Shown here piece by piece: positions 30,394 to 42,300 of a stretch of 64,000 nucleotides of DNA (the stretch's first letter is position 1; each line of letters begins with the position of its first letter). The position numbers and the translations under genes were made by a program. Origin of the DNA: Lytechinus variegatus (lineage: Eukaryota > Echinodermata > Echinoidea > Temnopleuroida > Toxopneustidae); NCBI RefSeq assembly GCF_018143015.1, contig NC_054740.1:69961356-70025355 (forward strand), written 5' to 3'. Below the pieces are notes generated by a model that was not told the origin of the DNA, made no database searches, and saw only the letters and a list, made by a program, of their open reading frames with translations.

Positions 30394-31963
30394 ATGGAAA
30401 ATCGAGATTTAACTCAAAATCCACAAGAAAATGATAATCAACCTAATCATTTGGCTGATTTTGTAGCACGGAATTACGAAGAACAAAAGGTAAGGAGAAT
30501 TTTAATGGCGATTTAGATCTTGATTAGTGTACAAACGTGTGATACTGAGTGATATGATGTGATGATCTGTCGGCGCGGTGTCAGCGGTCAGGGTGACGAA
30601 GATCCGGCACGGCCGAAGAGCTGGCGATGCGATGCTGGTCAGCTCCGATGGGAAATCGCTCCAAATTCGCAGTGCAGTGCCAGGCAAAGCCCGGTTGGCA
30701 AAGGCCAAACAAAAGCCTTATTACTCGTTAAATTTTAACTTAGCCAGAGACCTCCACTCAAAATAACAAAAGATTGTTGAGACTTCCGGTTCATTCACTT
30801 CCTCAAGTTCCTCTTTTTCTCTCGTCCTCGGAGTCCCTAACTTACGGGCCTAACTATTGAATCCCTAACTTAAGTTAAGTCTTTACTCTGAGTCTGACTT
30901 AAGCAGCCAAGCCGAGGTTGTTGCCTTAGTTTACTTTAGTTTAATATGAGTTTTAATGAATGGGTTGCTTGGGACAGTGTTTCTGTTCTGCCCCAGGCCA
31001 AGTCTGCATAACGTTAATTTAGACCTTATTGCAAATGAAATGGCATATTCTCGTGAGGGTCACCACAAAGGATCACGCCTTCACGGGGATGAAAAGGGGG
31101 CAAACACGAAACCGACTTTCGGTCAAGCCAGCCCATACAACACATCAAAATCCAGGCTTTTTTAATTCTTGATAAATATAAATATTTCTTTGTAATGACA
31201 TTGTTTGTCAACAAGACATTGTGCGATAAAGGTCTGTAGATCTGCACAGTGCCGCTTGGCCCGGGCCCTCGCTGGCCTGAATTGTCTGACATCTGCGCAT
31301 AGATTCTAGATCTAGAAGTTAAGCTGTCATTTAAAAAAAGTGAAGTTTTGATACTTATTTCATATTGTTGTCTATTGTGTCCTTTTGGCAGGAAGCAAGA
31401 CGAAGAGTTGGCGATGCTGATGAGGATCAGCGGGTTGATGCATTTCTCCAAAGAGCCTTGAGTGAGAGTAAGAGGTAAGACTTATTTTTTCAGAGGACAA
31501 AGCTTTTGTTTTCCAAGATACACATTAGTTATTTTCAGACACTGAGATTGAATGATTGCTTTTATTACACTCGCTGACACAGTACATGGCAGGAAATAAG
31601 CTTTCATTTGAATTGTGATTACCGTCATCATGGTTACTGGCAAATTTGTAGTCAGTTTTGACGACATGGAATGCACCTTATGCAAATAATGAACCATTTT
31701 GTTTTTGTTATACATGTACCTCAAATTATTAGGGTCATCTACAGATTTTCACAATTTTGTATGTATGCAGAATGAACGCAGAAGTAGCCAGGGCAGAGCG
31801 AAGACAGAATGAGCTTTACAGAGAGCTTGGACAAGACAAGATGCATTCTTGGATAATGGAACATGCCTCAGAAGTCACTGTGACACTACCCTCAGATGAA
31901 GGAATGGCAATGGAGACCGAGGAAGTTAGCAACCCAAATGAAAAAGCAGATGCCATTAGGTGA
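30394..31963 (+). CDS. Uncharacterised 123-aa charged helical protein, three exons
   Basis: I do not recognise this gene. Exons: 30394-30489, 31392-31474, 31771-31963, all with GT-AG borders and compatible phases. They join to 372 nt, 123 residues plus TGA. The start is the first ATG in a compact exon that reads MENRDLTQ and ends at GTAAGG. The protein is acidic at both ends, with a central charged, probably helical segment rich in Arg, Glu and Gln (DADEDQRVDAFLQRALSESK, then AEVARAERRQNELYRELGQD). No signal peptide, membrane segment, cysteine pair or named domain was seen. The short tail contains MAMETEEVSNPNEKAD. An AATAAA at 31997-32002 follows the stop closely. The spliced, phase-consistent structure and coding-like composition make it a real gene rather than chance. 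It could be a small scaffold or complex subunit, but that is only a guess. Confidence 0.8.
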
Positions 31964-31996
31964 ACAGTAATGATGATGAAATGCTGTATATATACA

Positions 31997-32002
31997 AATA
32001 AA
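31997..32002 (+). terminator. Polyadenylation signal of the 30394 gene
   Basis: AATAAA 34 nt after the stop codon; downstream sequence is T/G-containing. Position and context fit a compact 3' UTR. Confidence 0.65.
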
Positions 32003-32064
32003 GCTGTACATTTTGTAAAAACATAGGAACAAGTGTAATCAGGCTACTTTATCAGTTCAAATGA

Positions 32065-32403
32065 CGGTTGTGTTTCATAAAGCCACTTGTAAGTTACACA
32101 TAACTTGACAGTGACCCTTTCTTGTGTGCCAAGTTAGATTCTCAACCTTTTTTATTCCCATCAGCTGCAGTTGAAATCTTGTCTTTGTAGATTAAAATTC
32201 TCATGTTCATCAAACCTAACTAGAAAACCAATTGGCCTGTGTTCTGGTAATGAATGTCTTTCAAAGTTTGATAAGGGGTGTAGGAAATATAATCCATTTA
32301 TAAATTAAAGCATTAAGTTTTGGTTATTCTATTGAGGCCAAGAAAGGGTCACAAGTCATCTGTAATGTTGCCCTGTAGGTAAAACTGCTCTATGAAACAG
32401 CCT
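32065..32403. mobile_element. Foldback MITE, TTTCATAAAGC end family
   Basis: Left end GGTTGTGTTTCATAAAGCCA; right end CTCTATGAAACAGCC inverted. The inner pair AGTGACCCTTTCTTG / CAAGAAAGGGTCAC is also inverted. It lies just downstream of the 30394 gene. Confidence 0.65.
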
Positions 32404-33160
32404 TTGGAAATGAAGAAAATGAAGGAGAAAAAGAGAGAACGCAAGATAGAACCTTGGAGAAACTGAAAGCTCTGGATAGGAAAATGGCAAGCTTTAGAAG
32501 AGAAGGGAAAGAGAGGTGGGGTGTGAAGAGAGATGACAAGGGGGAAGGGATGAAATGAAAAGAAAAAAATTTGGAGTTGAAAAGAAAATGCTGTCTTAAA
32601 GAAAGAGAGAGCAAAAAAAAAAGCAGGTTATGAAGAGAAAGGCAGTGAGAGAGAGAAAAATGGGTTGGAAATGCCAAGATGTTGAAATTAGAGGAGAAAA
32701 CATCTAAGAAAGTGGCTTGTGAACAGAGACAAAAAGAGGAGGGAAATTAGGAGTCAGAAAATGGGAGTTGGAAATGCCAAGATGGTGAAAATAGAAGAAA
32801 GCAACAAAGAAGGTGATCTTTGTGAAGAGAAAGAAAGAGAGGAGACATTCCAGAGAGATATGAGGAGAGAAGTTAGGAGTTGATGTGGTTGAAACTTGAA
32901 AATAAAATGAGAAGGGTGTATTATGGAGGGGGCTCAGGAGAGACTGCCAAAGAAAGAAGAGGGGAAAAAAAAAGAGAATTGAAAATTTGAACAGAAGGAA
33001 AAGGAGATCATTTGAAGTATAGGATGAAGATATAATGAGAAAAACAAAGGGTATCTTGTAGGAGATTGATTGTGACAGAAAATTGCAAATATATTGAAAT
33101 CAATGTAGTAAAACAGAAAGAAAGAAATGCTAACAAGTTCAAGAGAGTGAAAGCTTGAAA
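32400..33160 (+). repeat. Purine-rich, strand-asymmetric tract with an imperfect direct repeat
   Basis: The plus strand is overwhelmingly A and G for about 760 bp. A unit containing GTTGGAAATGCCAAGATG occurs near 32663 and again near 32767. All plus frames are broken by stops. The minus-strand open frame here (32677-32390) is the expected Ser/Leu/Phe-rich artefact. Confidence 0.7.
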
Positions 33161-34243
33161 ATAAGAAAGGTCAGGTGAGAATTTTTTGTTGCAACTTTAC
33201 AGAAGTGTCCTAGAAACATTTCATAGTAGTGCATGTACGTTTCTACATCATAAATTTCTCTGACATTCATCTTGTAAATATGAGAAAGTGCAATTATATC
33301 ATTAAAAGCATTTAAATGTACTTTAAAATGATCAATTTGAATGGAGATTGATACATAAACAATGCACAGTGACAATTCTTTTCAATATGGACAATTTTCA
33401 CATTTATTATAAACATGTATGATACAGTTGATAAAGAAAATTCTCGCATGATTGACGAGATAGGTATAAATAATAATATAAATCAAAATTGTAATAAAAA
33501 TAATAGAAAATCTCAAACCTATGCTAGCATAATCTTTCTGTTATGTATATAGTTGGAATCAAGGAGGGAAAATGCATACGGATGGAGAAATACACATACT
33601 ATAACATTACAGTTCAGAAATTACATTGCAAACTTATCAAGATCTATGAAGAAGGAACTAGACAACATATTTTCATGGCAGCAGAAATTTTAAGAAACAA
33701 ACACTTATGTTAAGTTTAAGAATACAAGGAGTGTTATATCTAATCAAGATTAACTTTTCCAGAACTACAAAGAAATTGAAACAGATCAAAATGTTATCAG
33801 AGATATATATCCGAATTGGGTGAATTCAATTTCTTCAAAAACTATAAAATTCTTACATATCTCATGATTTCAAGTTTCCAAGTACCCTTTTTTATATAAG
33901 GAATTTCTTTTAATGCGCTCAGATACACGTCATGTCCACCTAAGCTAAAAGTTGATTGAATAAAAAAGGACAAAATGATAATTTTCAAATTTCAGGTAAT
34001 CAGTAGTCAAACTCCACATTAGACAAATAAAGAAGAGCCTAAATAGCAATTAGACCAAATGGTTAGTTGACAAGCTGGTTGTAGACGAAGTAGGATTAGA
34101 CCTCTGTGGGACAAATGGGAAGTAGACAGCAATTCACATGGCACATAATTATTCCTTAGGCTACATGCATGCTTTTCATCAATGCAATCAACAAAAATAT
34201 TTGAGAAATACACAAATCATTAATGCACAAAAGCTTTAATATT

Positions 34244-34434
34244 GGGCAATTTCATAAATTGTACATCCGACCCCCATCTGGAGACCTTCCTGACATGGCT
34301 CGTCTCTGTTTCTAATTCATATGAAAGGGTATAAGATACTCTTTATTTATCATAGCTCAAGAAGTTCATGAAGTGACGAAACGCAAAATGGAGGTCAGCT
34401 ATACAAAATGGTTGATGATTTTATGAAATTGCCC
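34244..34434. mobile_element. Small foldback MITE, GGGCAATTTCATAAA ends
   Basis: GGGCAATTTCATAAATTGTA at the left and TTTTATGAAATTGCCC at the right are inverted; AT-rich flanks. 191 bp, non-coding. Confidence 0.7.
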
Positions 34435-35539
34435 TTTATTACATAGTACCTACTCTCATTATTTTCATACATCAAAAATAAACATAGTGAGGGACTTGAT
34501 TTCACCAGTTCTTAGTTACAAGGCCACTGCATATAAATTTGTCCCATAGAATTTGTATGTGTGACTCGGACTGACGCCAGGAGGTTGGTGGCAAATCTGG
34601 CATTGAGGCCGATTAGCTCACCTCATGTCAGCCTGAAAGAAAACATGGTAATGGTTTCTTCACTCAAACTTGGAAATAAAAGTCAAATCTAATACAAACC
34701 AATATAACCACTGACTTCAATTACCTTTACACATGAAAAGATATGAAATGAATTACATGTAACTTAGAGGAAAAGTTAATTGAGCCTTGATTTTACAGAT
34801 ATATACATTGCATTATCTACATATACCTTTATATTCATATACTTTACATTTTCTATATACAATAATTACAAAGCTTAAATGTACGTGTTCATTTAACAAT
34901 TTTATTCTTGCAATGGTCAACATTTTGATTTGACAGAAACAAGATATATCTATGATTGCATCTTAGTTTTTTTTCTACTATTAGTTTTAAAATTCAGCTG
35001 AAATAAACTTCAAGAAGTAGAAAATTTGCATAGAAAGATGTTTGCTACACTCTTTAGTAATTTACACAGAGAAATTTGTAGCGTGTTTCTGACACAAGGC
35101 TTTCCTGAGGAACTATACCTCTTAACTAGTCTATAACAACAATAGCATTTTATAAACCACACAAAAACATATGGTGCCCATCTTAATGAAATTTGGCTTT
35201 GTTTCACCCTAAAAATCTTGTACAATGATCAAGTAAACAAAATTTTAGGAGTGATACATCAAGTTTTACCTACAAGTATTGCAACCAATCTTGATTTAAA
35301 GATCACAGTCATCTCTGCCTTCCTAGCTTAAAGGATACACACAAAGAAAATTCACGAAAGTGATGATTATAGACAAATTATATATGAATGGAAAGGTCTT
35401 GTCTTTTTATACACAAATATGTCACTAAAAAGTCTTACAGATGTTGTGGAAATGCAAGAAATGAAATTAATAGAGACCCTTCTCAGCCCCCCAGCCGCCC
35501 CCAGGCAGACATTCACGCGATCGAAAACAGTCGAGAATA

Positions 35540-35560
35540 ATGACGTCACATGATCGACTA
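35540..35560. promoter_or_regulatory. CRE plus M-box-like cluster
   Basis: ATGACGTCACATGATC contains the palindromic CRE TGACGTCA overlapping TCACATGA. It lies just upstream of the possible plus-strand transcript at about 35590 and of nothing else recognised. Regulatory function is inferred from motifs alone. Confidence 0.35.
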
Positions 35561-35717
35561 CACACTATCTCTCTGTGCATAATACACTGATACACCTTCC
35601 TGGTCTCTATTTTTCTTCGAATTTACCGTTTTCTTCATGTGTTGTGATATCCGATTTCGACATCTTCAGACTATAAGAGAACCAGAACTGTGTTACTTTG
35701 TCCATTTTTATTGAATT

Positions 35718-36945
35718 ATGAACTGGAAAGACCGATTTTGTCCACTCGACAGTCTTCGTTGTGTTGCTCTGATTCCAAGCTGTACGGTCCCATTCACTTG
35801 CTGCCGATGCAGGTTACGCTGTTTGATCCAGTCAAAAGTCAAGGTAAGCATGTTTGGAAACTGTAGTCTGTACTTGTTCTGACGATGCATTCAGGTCAGA
35901 TGACAGATACAGATCTGATATAATTTTAGAATCATGCATTTTGGCATGACTACTATTAAAATTAAAAAGTCTTTATTTTAGAAATAATGTTTTTGCACAA
36001 TTCCAGCAGATTTTTCTTCACAAAGACTTCAGTCAGATTTCTAAATAAACTGGTCAGGACTCAGGCGATTAAATTATTTAGGAGCACTGGCATGGACCAT
36101 GGCTGAAAATATGCTGTTTCAGAGGAATGTTTGGCATTATCGTAGTTTTTGTCACCAGTCCATTCACTGCCGTTTATTTCGTCAACGGCGGTGATCCACT
36201 CCCATTGACTTTGTACACAACGAGCGCACAAACACCAAATTTCACGATAAGGCCGAATGTTTTCACGATAAGGCCAAATGTTTAAGTTTTTATTATACAC
36301 AGGTCTAGTACCCAATGCGTTTATGCTCAGGAGGGCCCTGTATCGTATACATCCAGATACACAGAATTATATCACCATAATGCCGATGTCATGAAGCAAG
36401 ACAAATTTTCAGCAGTGGTTACCCTGATCATGCTGATTCCTGGCCAAAACTAGAGTCTGGTGTTTCTTTCTGATTAGAGTGCTTCTACATATGAATGCAT
36501 AGTGCCTTCAACATAAAACAATGAAGATAAATGCACTCTTTGTAATGACACAGAGTACCGTACCTCAAGTGATTCACTACCGCTAAGCGGTAAGTAGAGT
36601 GGGGCCTACACAAACATCACTTGAGCGTTGAGGTAGAGCACCAGTGTTCTGAGTGGAATTTTTCAGGTGTCTAAACCTACTATTATTTGTTGTTGACCGG
36701 GAATTACATGCCACCGCACGTCAATCATCAAGATAATGAAATTCATACTTTGATTTGATTATTTAAATTATTTCTTTATTTTTTCTCTCTTCTACACACA
36801 GATCTGCACACTTGCTGACTCTGGTGACTTCTGGTCTCTGCTCGCTACTTCAATCTGGGAGATTCCATCATGTCCTCTTACTGATTTGGATATAGCCATT
36901 TTTTTTTCACTCTTTCCAGGAGCTACGATGCAAGTTTTGGACTGA
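35718..36945 (+). other. Possible two-exon transcript, coding status doubtful
   Basis: An ATG at 35718 opens 42 codons ending exactly at a GTAAGC donor (35843/35844). An exon starting at 36802, after CTTCTACACACAG, continues in phase for 47 codons to TGA at 36943-36945, giving 89 residues. The conceptual product is Cys-rich in its first half and hydrophobic in the second, and resembles nothing I know. The CRE-type patch lies about 180 bp upstream of the ATG. The good splice sites suggest a transcript; the peptide could be accidental and the RNA non-coding. Confidence 0.2.
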
Positions 36946-39242
36946 TAATGATGCAACAGAAAATTTATCTTTATCGATCTTGGAAACGATTTTGAGCACA
37001 GTTTTGGAGAGAACTAAAAAAATTGACTTGGACAGGAATACAGCTTGTCGAAAATAAGAACACACAACTTAAAACGAAAAAAACAATTTTAATGTTATTA
37101 GGGCATTTTGCAAGAAATTTTCTAATCAATCACACGTCCCAAATCAAGGGTAAGTCCTTTGATTAAAGACAAACATGTACATGTAGTTGAACTGCTATTG
37201 CAACTCGACCTTATTACGCTTGAATTTGAATTTAAGACTTACGCTTGATTTGCAATGGAACATAAGTTTCTTGCAGTGCCCCATATTTGTGTTTTGTTAT
37301 CAGATATCTAACGTGCTGATTTTTCTCGAAAGGTATAATATATTTGTCCTTTTAAACGGTATTTGAATATGGGTACGCCTTTTATTTGTTTTCCACAATA
37401 TTTATTGCATGTACATGTATGAACAGAAGTGAAATATTTATTGTGAAGCACTGAATGTTGTATGCTGTTGTGTGATGGTTCATCATTTTTTTTTGTTCTA
37501 AGACTGTAAGCCTGGTGGGTGTGAGGAAGTGGCCTGGATGAAAGAAAAGTGAACATGTGCCCAATTACAGATTTGCATATTTTAAGACAATTTTGTTTCT
37601 GGATAAATATTGCTATGCATTCCCTACATTAAGAGTAAAGGAGAAGTCCACACAATCAAAAATTCATTTGAATTTAAAGAAAAATAAGATATTGCAGGAA
37701 ATTTCATAAAAACTTTGATTCAAATTAATATAATTACTACTCTAACATTGAGAAATTTTGCCTAATTTATAAAACGATGATATGCTCATCTGTGTCGATG
37801 TGCAAATTACACTAACCGTTATGTCACACGCACTAAGTTCTTTTGTATTTTGTTGTTTGATATATTTACATGACATGTAGATTTGATATTTAATTTTCTA
37901 TTTATTTTCTGAAAAATTTTCAGAGGGATTTTAATTCCTCCAAATAACATTTAGAGTTACAGTTCCGTAAATGTAACCTATTGTGTTCGGATGAAGAAAT
38001 TCCTATACTCAAATCTGCAAAGAATTAAAAAACAAAATGCCACAAAAAAATTAGAAACGAATGTGATGTGACAACACTAATTTGCATATCATTGTTTTGT
38101 GACTGTTTTGAGTAAAAACAGCAAGGGAAATTACTCTATTCAAATAATTTTTAGTTGATGTGGACTTGACTTTTAACTCATCCTGTACCCCTCCCATCCC
38201 AAATAAGAGTAGAATCTAATCAAGAACTTGAAAATCAAAAGCAGCAATTAAATAAGATTTGATAAATACAGGTCTGAATGGGATTTCACAAGAAAAAAAA
38301 GCTGGGTAGGGACGAGAAGGAATAAAAAAAAAAATAACCAAGTTAATCCGAGTTTTGAACCAGGGTCCTCGCACACGACAAAACGATGGCCAACACGTTT
38401 GGCCACAGCCCACTCACTTCATAAAGGTGTGCTTTTAAGATATATGAAACAAAGTCCGCTCGCCGCTGTGGGCTAATCATGTTTCGGCAATTCAACTGCA
38501 ATTTCAATCATTTCGCGATGGATATTGCCATGTTATTTTGTGGTTCCTGACTTTGTTACGTAATGAAATTTCATAATTTTTTTCAGTCGTGACGAAGAAT
38601 GTCTATGCTTTATATTGATTATAATATCAATTTGTCGCAAGTGTGATTTCTAAGTGAAAATATGCTTTGTTTATTCAAATATATTTCTTGAAAAAAAATC
38701 ATTTTTTCTAAGCTAAATATCGGTTACCAAAATACGTTAAATGTGCACTTTATTTCACTGTTCAGTAAATTCAAACTTTTATCTATATAATAAGACCAAT
38801 CTTGTGAGGAATAAACAATTCTAAGAGCAAAAAACGCTGATTGGAAAGATCGTCTTCAATGGGCTGCTGTCAGCTCAGCTGCTCACGCTCATTGTGTGAC
38901 GTCACTCAGCTGGAGCTCGCAAGAGGACCGATGGAAGGCAGAAATATGGCATGAAAATAAATTATTTTTGAGAGCTGATTTCTGCAAACACTAATGACTA
39001 TTTTGAAAAGTGAAGTTATATATCTGATTAGTAATACTTCCCCTTTACAATGATGACCACAAAAAGGCATTATAAAATACTTTGGATTCTTCGGGTGTCT
39101 CCTAGCTTAAAGATAACAGTTTATATATCCTAAAAACATTAGGTATAAAAACAGAGATCCCATATGAACCAACAAGTGTATTCTCTAAACATTTCCTTTT
39201 CCCCTTTCTTGACAAGAACACCCCCTCCAATCATTAACCATT

Positions 39243-39248
39243 TTTATT
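39243..39248 (-). terminator. Candidate polyadenylation signal of KIF9
   Basis: AATAAA on the minus strand about 140 nt beyond the KIF9 stop at 39386. Confidence 0.5.
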
Positions 39249-39385
39249 ATTTTCTAATGTTACTTTTTGTGACTATTAATCAATCTTAATAGATTCATCA
39301 TCAAAAATAAACAGACAATGTTCATTTGAAAATAGCTATAGTTGGTTTCCACAGATGTTGAAACCAGTTCATGGTTTTAGCGGCA

Positions 39386-42300
39386 CTAATTCTGGACAAG
39401 CATCATAGATGGGGGTTTGTTGCGTATGGTGACAGTAGGTGAGGTGATGTCTCTTGGCCGGTTAGAGGAGGCCTGAGGTTGAGGTTGATTCATGGCATTC
39501 TCCAAAATTTTCTGTCAACAAAATGAAAGAAATATACACAATAATTAACAGAAAATTACAACTATTATACAAATAATGCACATTATTGCAGCGGCGGATC
39601 CCCATTTTTCGTAAACATTTTTATGTTATCTTTTTCCAAACTTTTTGCCTTATCTTTACTGCCTGGGTTAGCCCCCCCCCCCCCCCCTCTCTCTCTCTAA
39701 ATTTGCCACTGAGTAAGTGCATGTATTCTGGGCAAAATAATTAATGTTGTGCAAGAAGACTTCCATGTGTATAATGCAACAAGCTCCACAAGCAATTCAT
39801 ATTGATTATAAGTTACAAACAAGTTTTCACTTACCCGCCTATCTGTCCTCATTTTGGCGTTATAGAAAGACGCTGAATCAGGATTCTCCATTAGGAGTTC
39901 TGATTGTAATCTCTCAAACTTCTCCCCTTCATCTTCAGGCTGCACAGCAAACAAAGATAGCAAAAACAAAATTTTAGCTTGGTATTAAGCCAACATTAAC
40001 TAAAAAAAACTTCTTCTGTTTTGTAAAACATTTTTTGTTTTATAAAATTGATTTACATTTTAATCTTTTTGTATATTCATTAAACACAAGAGCAAATTTC
40101 CAATATCCATCTCTAATGTTTGTATGAACATAAATTTGTTCATTGTGGTTTTTATTTGTATCACAAATTTTAGTCAAACAATCACTGAATTCCTTAAAAT
40201 GGCAACATAATGAAAATGTCAAAATCATTCTCGATGTATTATAGCCAATGTCTAGCTTTGAAAAATATTCTTATATCAATTTCAATAAATTTTATTAAGA
40301 AATCCCCCCCAAAAAAAAAAAAATAATACTTGCTGTTGCCAATTTGAAGAATACACATTGACTGAATAGGGATTTGAATAATTCATCAAAACAGATAGGT
40401 TACAGATGTATACTCACCATGTCATACTGCGTTCCTGGCCTAGCTCCAACTCCCGCCGCTGCACTACTCTGACCCTCCTCAGTAGTAAGGAAACATTCAC
40501 TGTACCAGTTGTCAAATTCTGAAAATGAGGAACGATACAGGTTTACTTTCATCTAATAGCAGACTCAAACCAAATCTAGAAAAATAATTTTCACGTAATT
40601 ATACTGATTATGAGCAGAAATTCACACATACAAAAAAAATTATGTGCAGGTTGTAAAAGAGCCGTGGTGTAGTGGTTCTGACTCTTGCCTTGTAAACAGA
40701 GGGTCATATGTTCGAATCCCACCGCAGTCTAGCGTCCTTTGCAAGGCGTTAATCCACACTTTGCCACTCTCGACCCAGGTGCTAAATGGGTACCTGGTAG
40801 GATGCGAAAGATATTGTATGTTTGACTTTGCCAGTGCCATAATGAGGCTGCGATGAATGCAAGGAATGCTCCCCAGGGAGTGGAAAATGTGCACTTTTCG
40901 TGTGGGATTGAAATGAATCCAATGACCGGGGTAACAATATGCTGTAACGCGCTTAGAGCCATTCAGGAATAAGCGCTTTATAAAAATTGGTTATTATTAT
41001 TAACAACATATGGATACCAAGTGAAGTATAGAGTCAACCATAAAACCCTTCCCTGTCACCTATAACACACATTGTATATTGCATATCCTTACCAGTTACA
41101 AGTCTCTGTCTGCACTGGTCTACAAGCTTCTGACAGTACTGTATCTCTGATTTGATCTGTCTTAGTTCATCATAATCACTGCGGTATGAAGCTTTGAGTT
41201 CCTTCAGTTTCTTGATCATCTGGAACTCTTCCTCACTGATCACCATCTCGCCTTCCTCGTTCACAAAGTCACCTTTAAAACAGGAGATCAATACCTCAAA
41301 GTTATTGCAATACCTTTAAGTTATTGCACATATAAAACCTGAGTCACATCAGGGTTATTTTTTTAGGGGTACAGAAGAGGATTTTTTTTTTCATTTGAGG
41401 CCAGCAGACCAATGAAATAGGAAATTCATGACAAATTCATTGACCTAAGACTTTGAAAATGAACTAGTTTAAGAACTAAAATTCTTAGTCTTAATCTTCA
41501 CAAGATATTTAATTCCACACCTTGAATCACCCCAGTGGGAATACAGAAATAAGATTCAGGATGTTTTTCAAATTCCCCAGCTTTGTAAGATTGTGATCTT
41601 GTTACTTTATATAAGGGTGTGGCAATATTTGTTCCATTTCTTTAAAAATTGCACCAAGATAAAAAGCAGCTATATCATAATTTTTCCTAATCCTTGTACG
41701 ATTTTCTCATTTTCATAGAGGCAAACAAGTTTGCAATTTCTCATTTTTACAAGGAGACAGTATACACTTGTCATTCGTACAGATTTGCAGCTCATAGTGA
41801 ATCATGAATACCAAATACATGAAAAGACTCACAACCAATTAAGAAATAGACCATCAACTAACCTTGCTCAGCTTTCTCTTGCCTTAATTTCTCAATAGCA
41901 TTCCTAGTCACATCAATCTCTTGCTTTGTCATGTTGATAGTCTTAGCCAAGTCTCTGCAATGTTTCCTCTTCCCTTTAAGAATGTCTGCAAGAGAAACAA
42001 ACCAAATCATTTAAACATACATGAAGATATATAAGAAATATAAATAAATAAAACCTTGACACTGTTTTGTCCACAAGATTTGCTTTTTCCTTAAATTATT
42101 GCCAAACTACACAATATATCCCAGCCACGGCGTAATTTCCTTCAGCAAGAAATTTATCCACACTGTGCTGCACTCGACCCAGGTGAGGTGAATGGGTACC
42201 CGGTAGGATTAATTCCTTGAATGCATGAGCGCTGAGAGGCAGCTCGAGCTAAAGCCGGGGTAATAATAATAATAAAAAAAAACGCGCCTCGGAATAGAAT

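Larger units (their letters stand above)
32003..39240. other. Intergenic region between the 30394 gene and KIF9
   Basis: About 7 kb with no firmly supported protein gene. It contains a foldback MITE (32065-32403), a purine-rich tract (32400-33160), a small foldback (34244-34434), a CRE-bearing promoter-like patch near 35540, a possible two-exon transcript (35718-36945), a MITE-like unit with GGAGAAGTCCACA / TGTGGACTTGACTT ends (37637-38174), and another CRE-type TGACGTCA at about 38897. Confidence 0.6.

Noticed and set aside
34530-34640. Minus-strand acceptor CTTTCAG followed by a short frame ADMR and stop
   Set aside because: All three frames stop within five codons. Without an upstream gene it could be only a UTR exon or chance.
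40659-40730. tRNA-like A and B boxes
   Set aside because: They belong to the head of a SINE with a long body and ATT tail. It does not fold as a complete tRNA gene and is not annotated as one.
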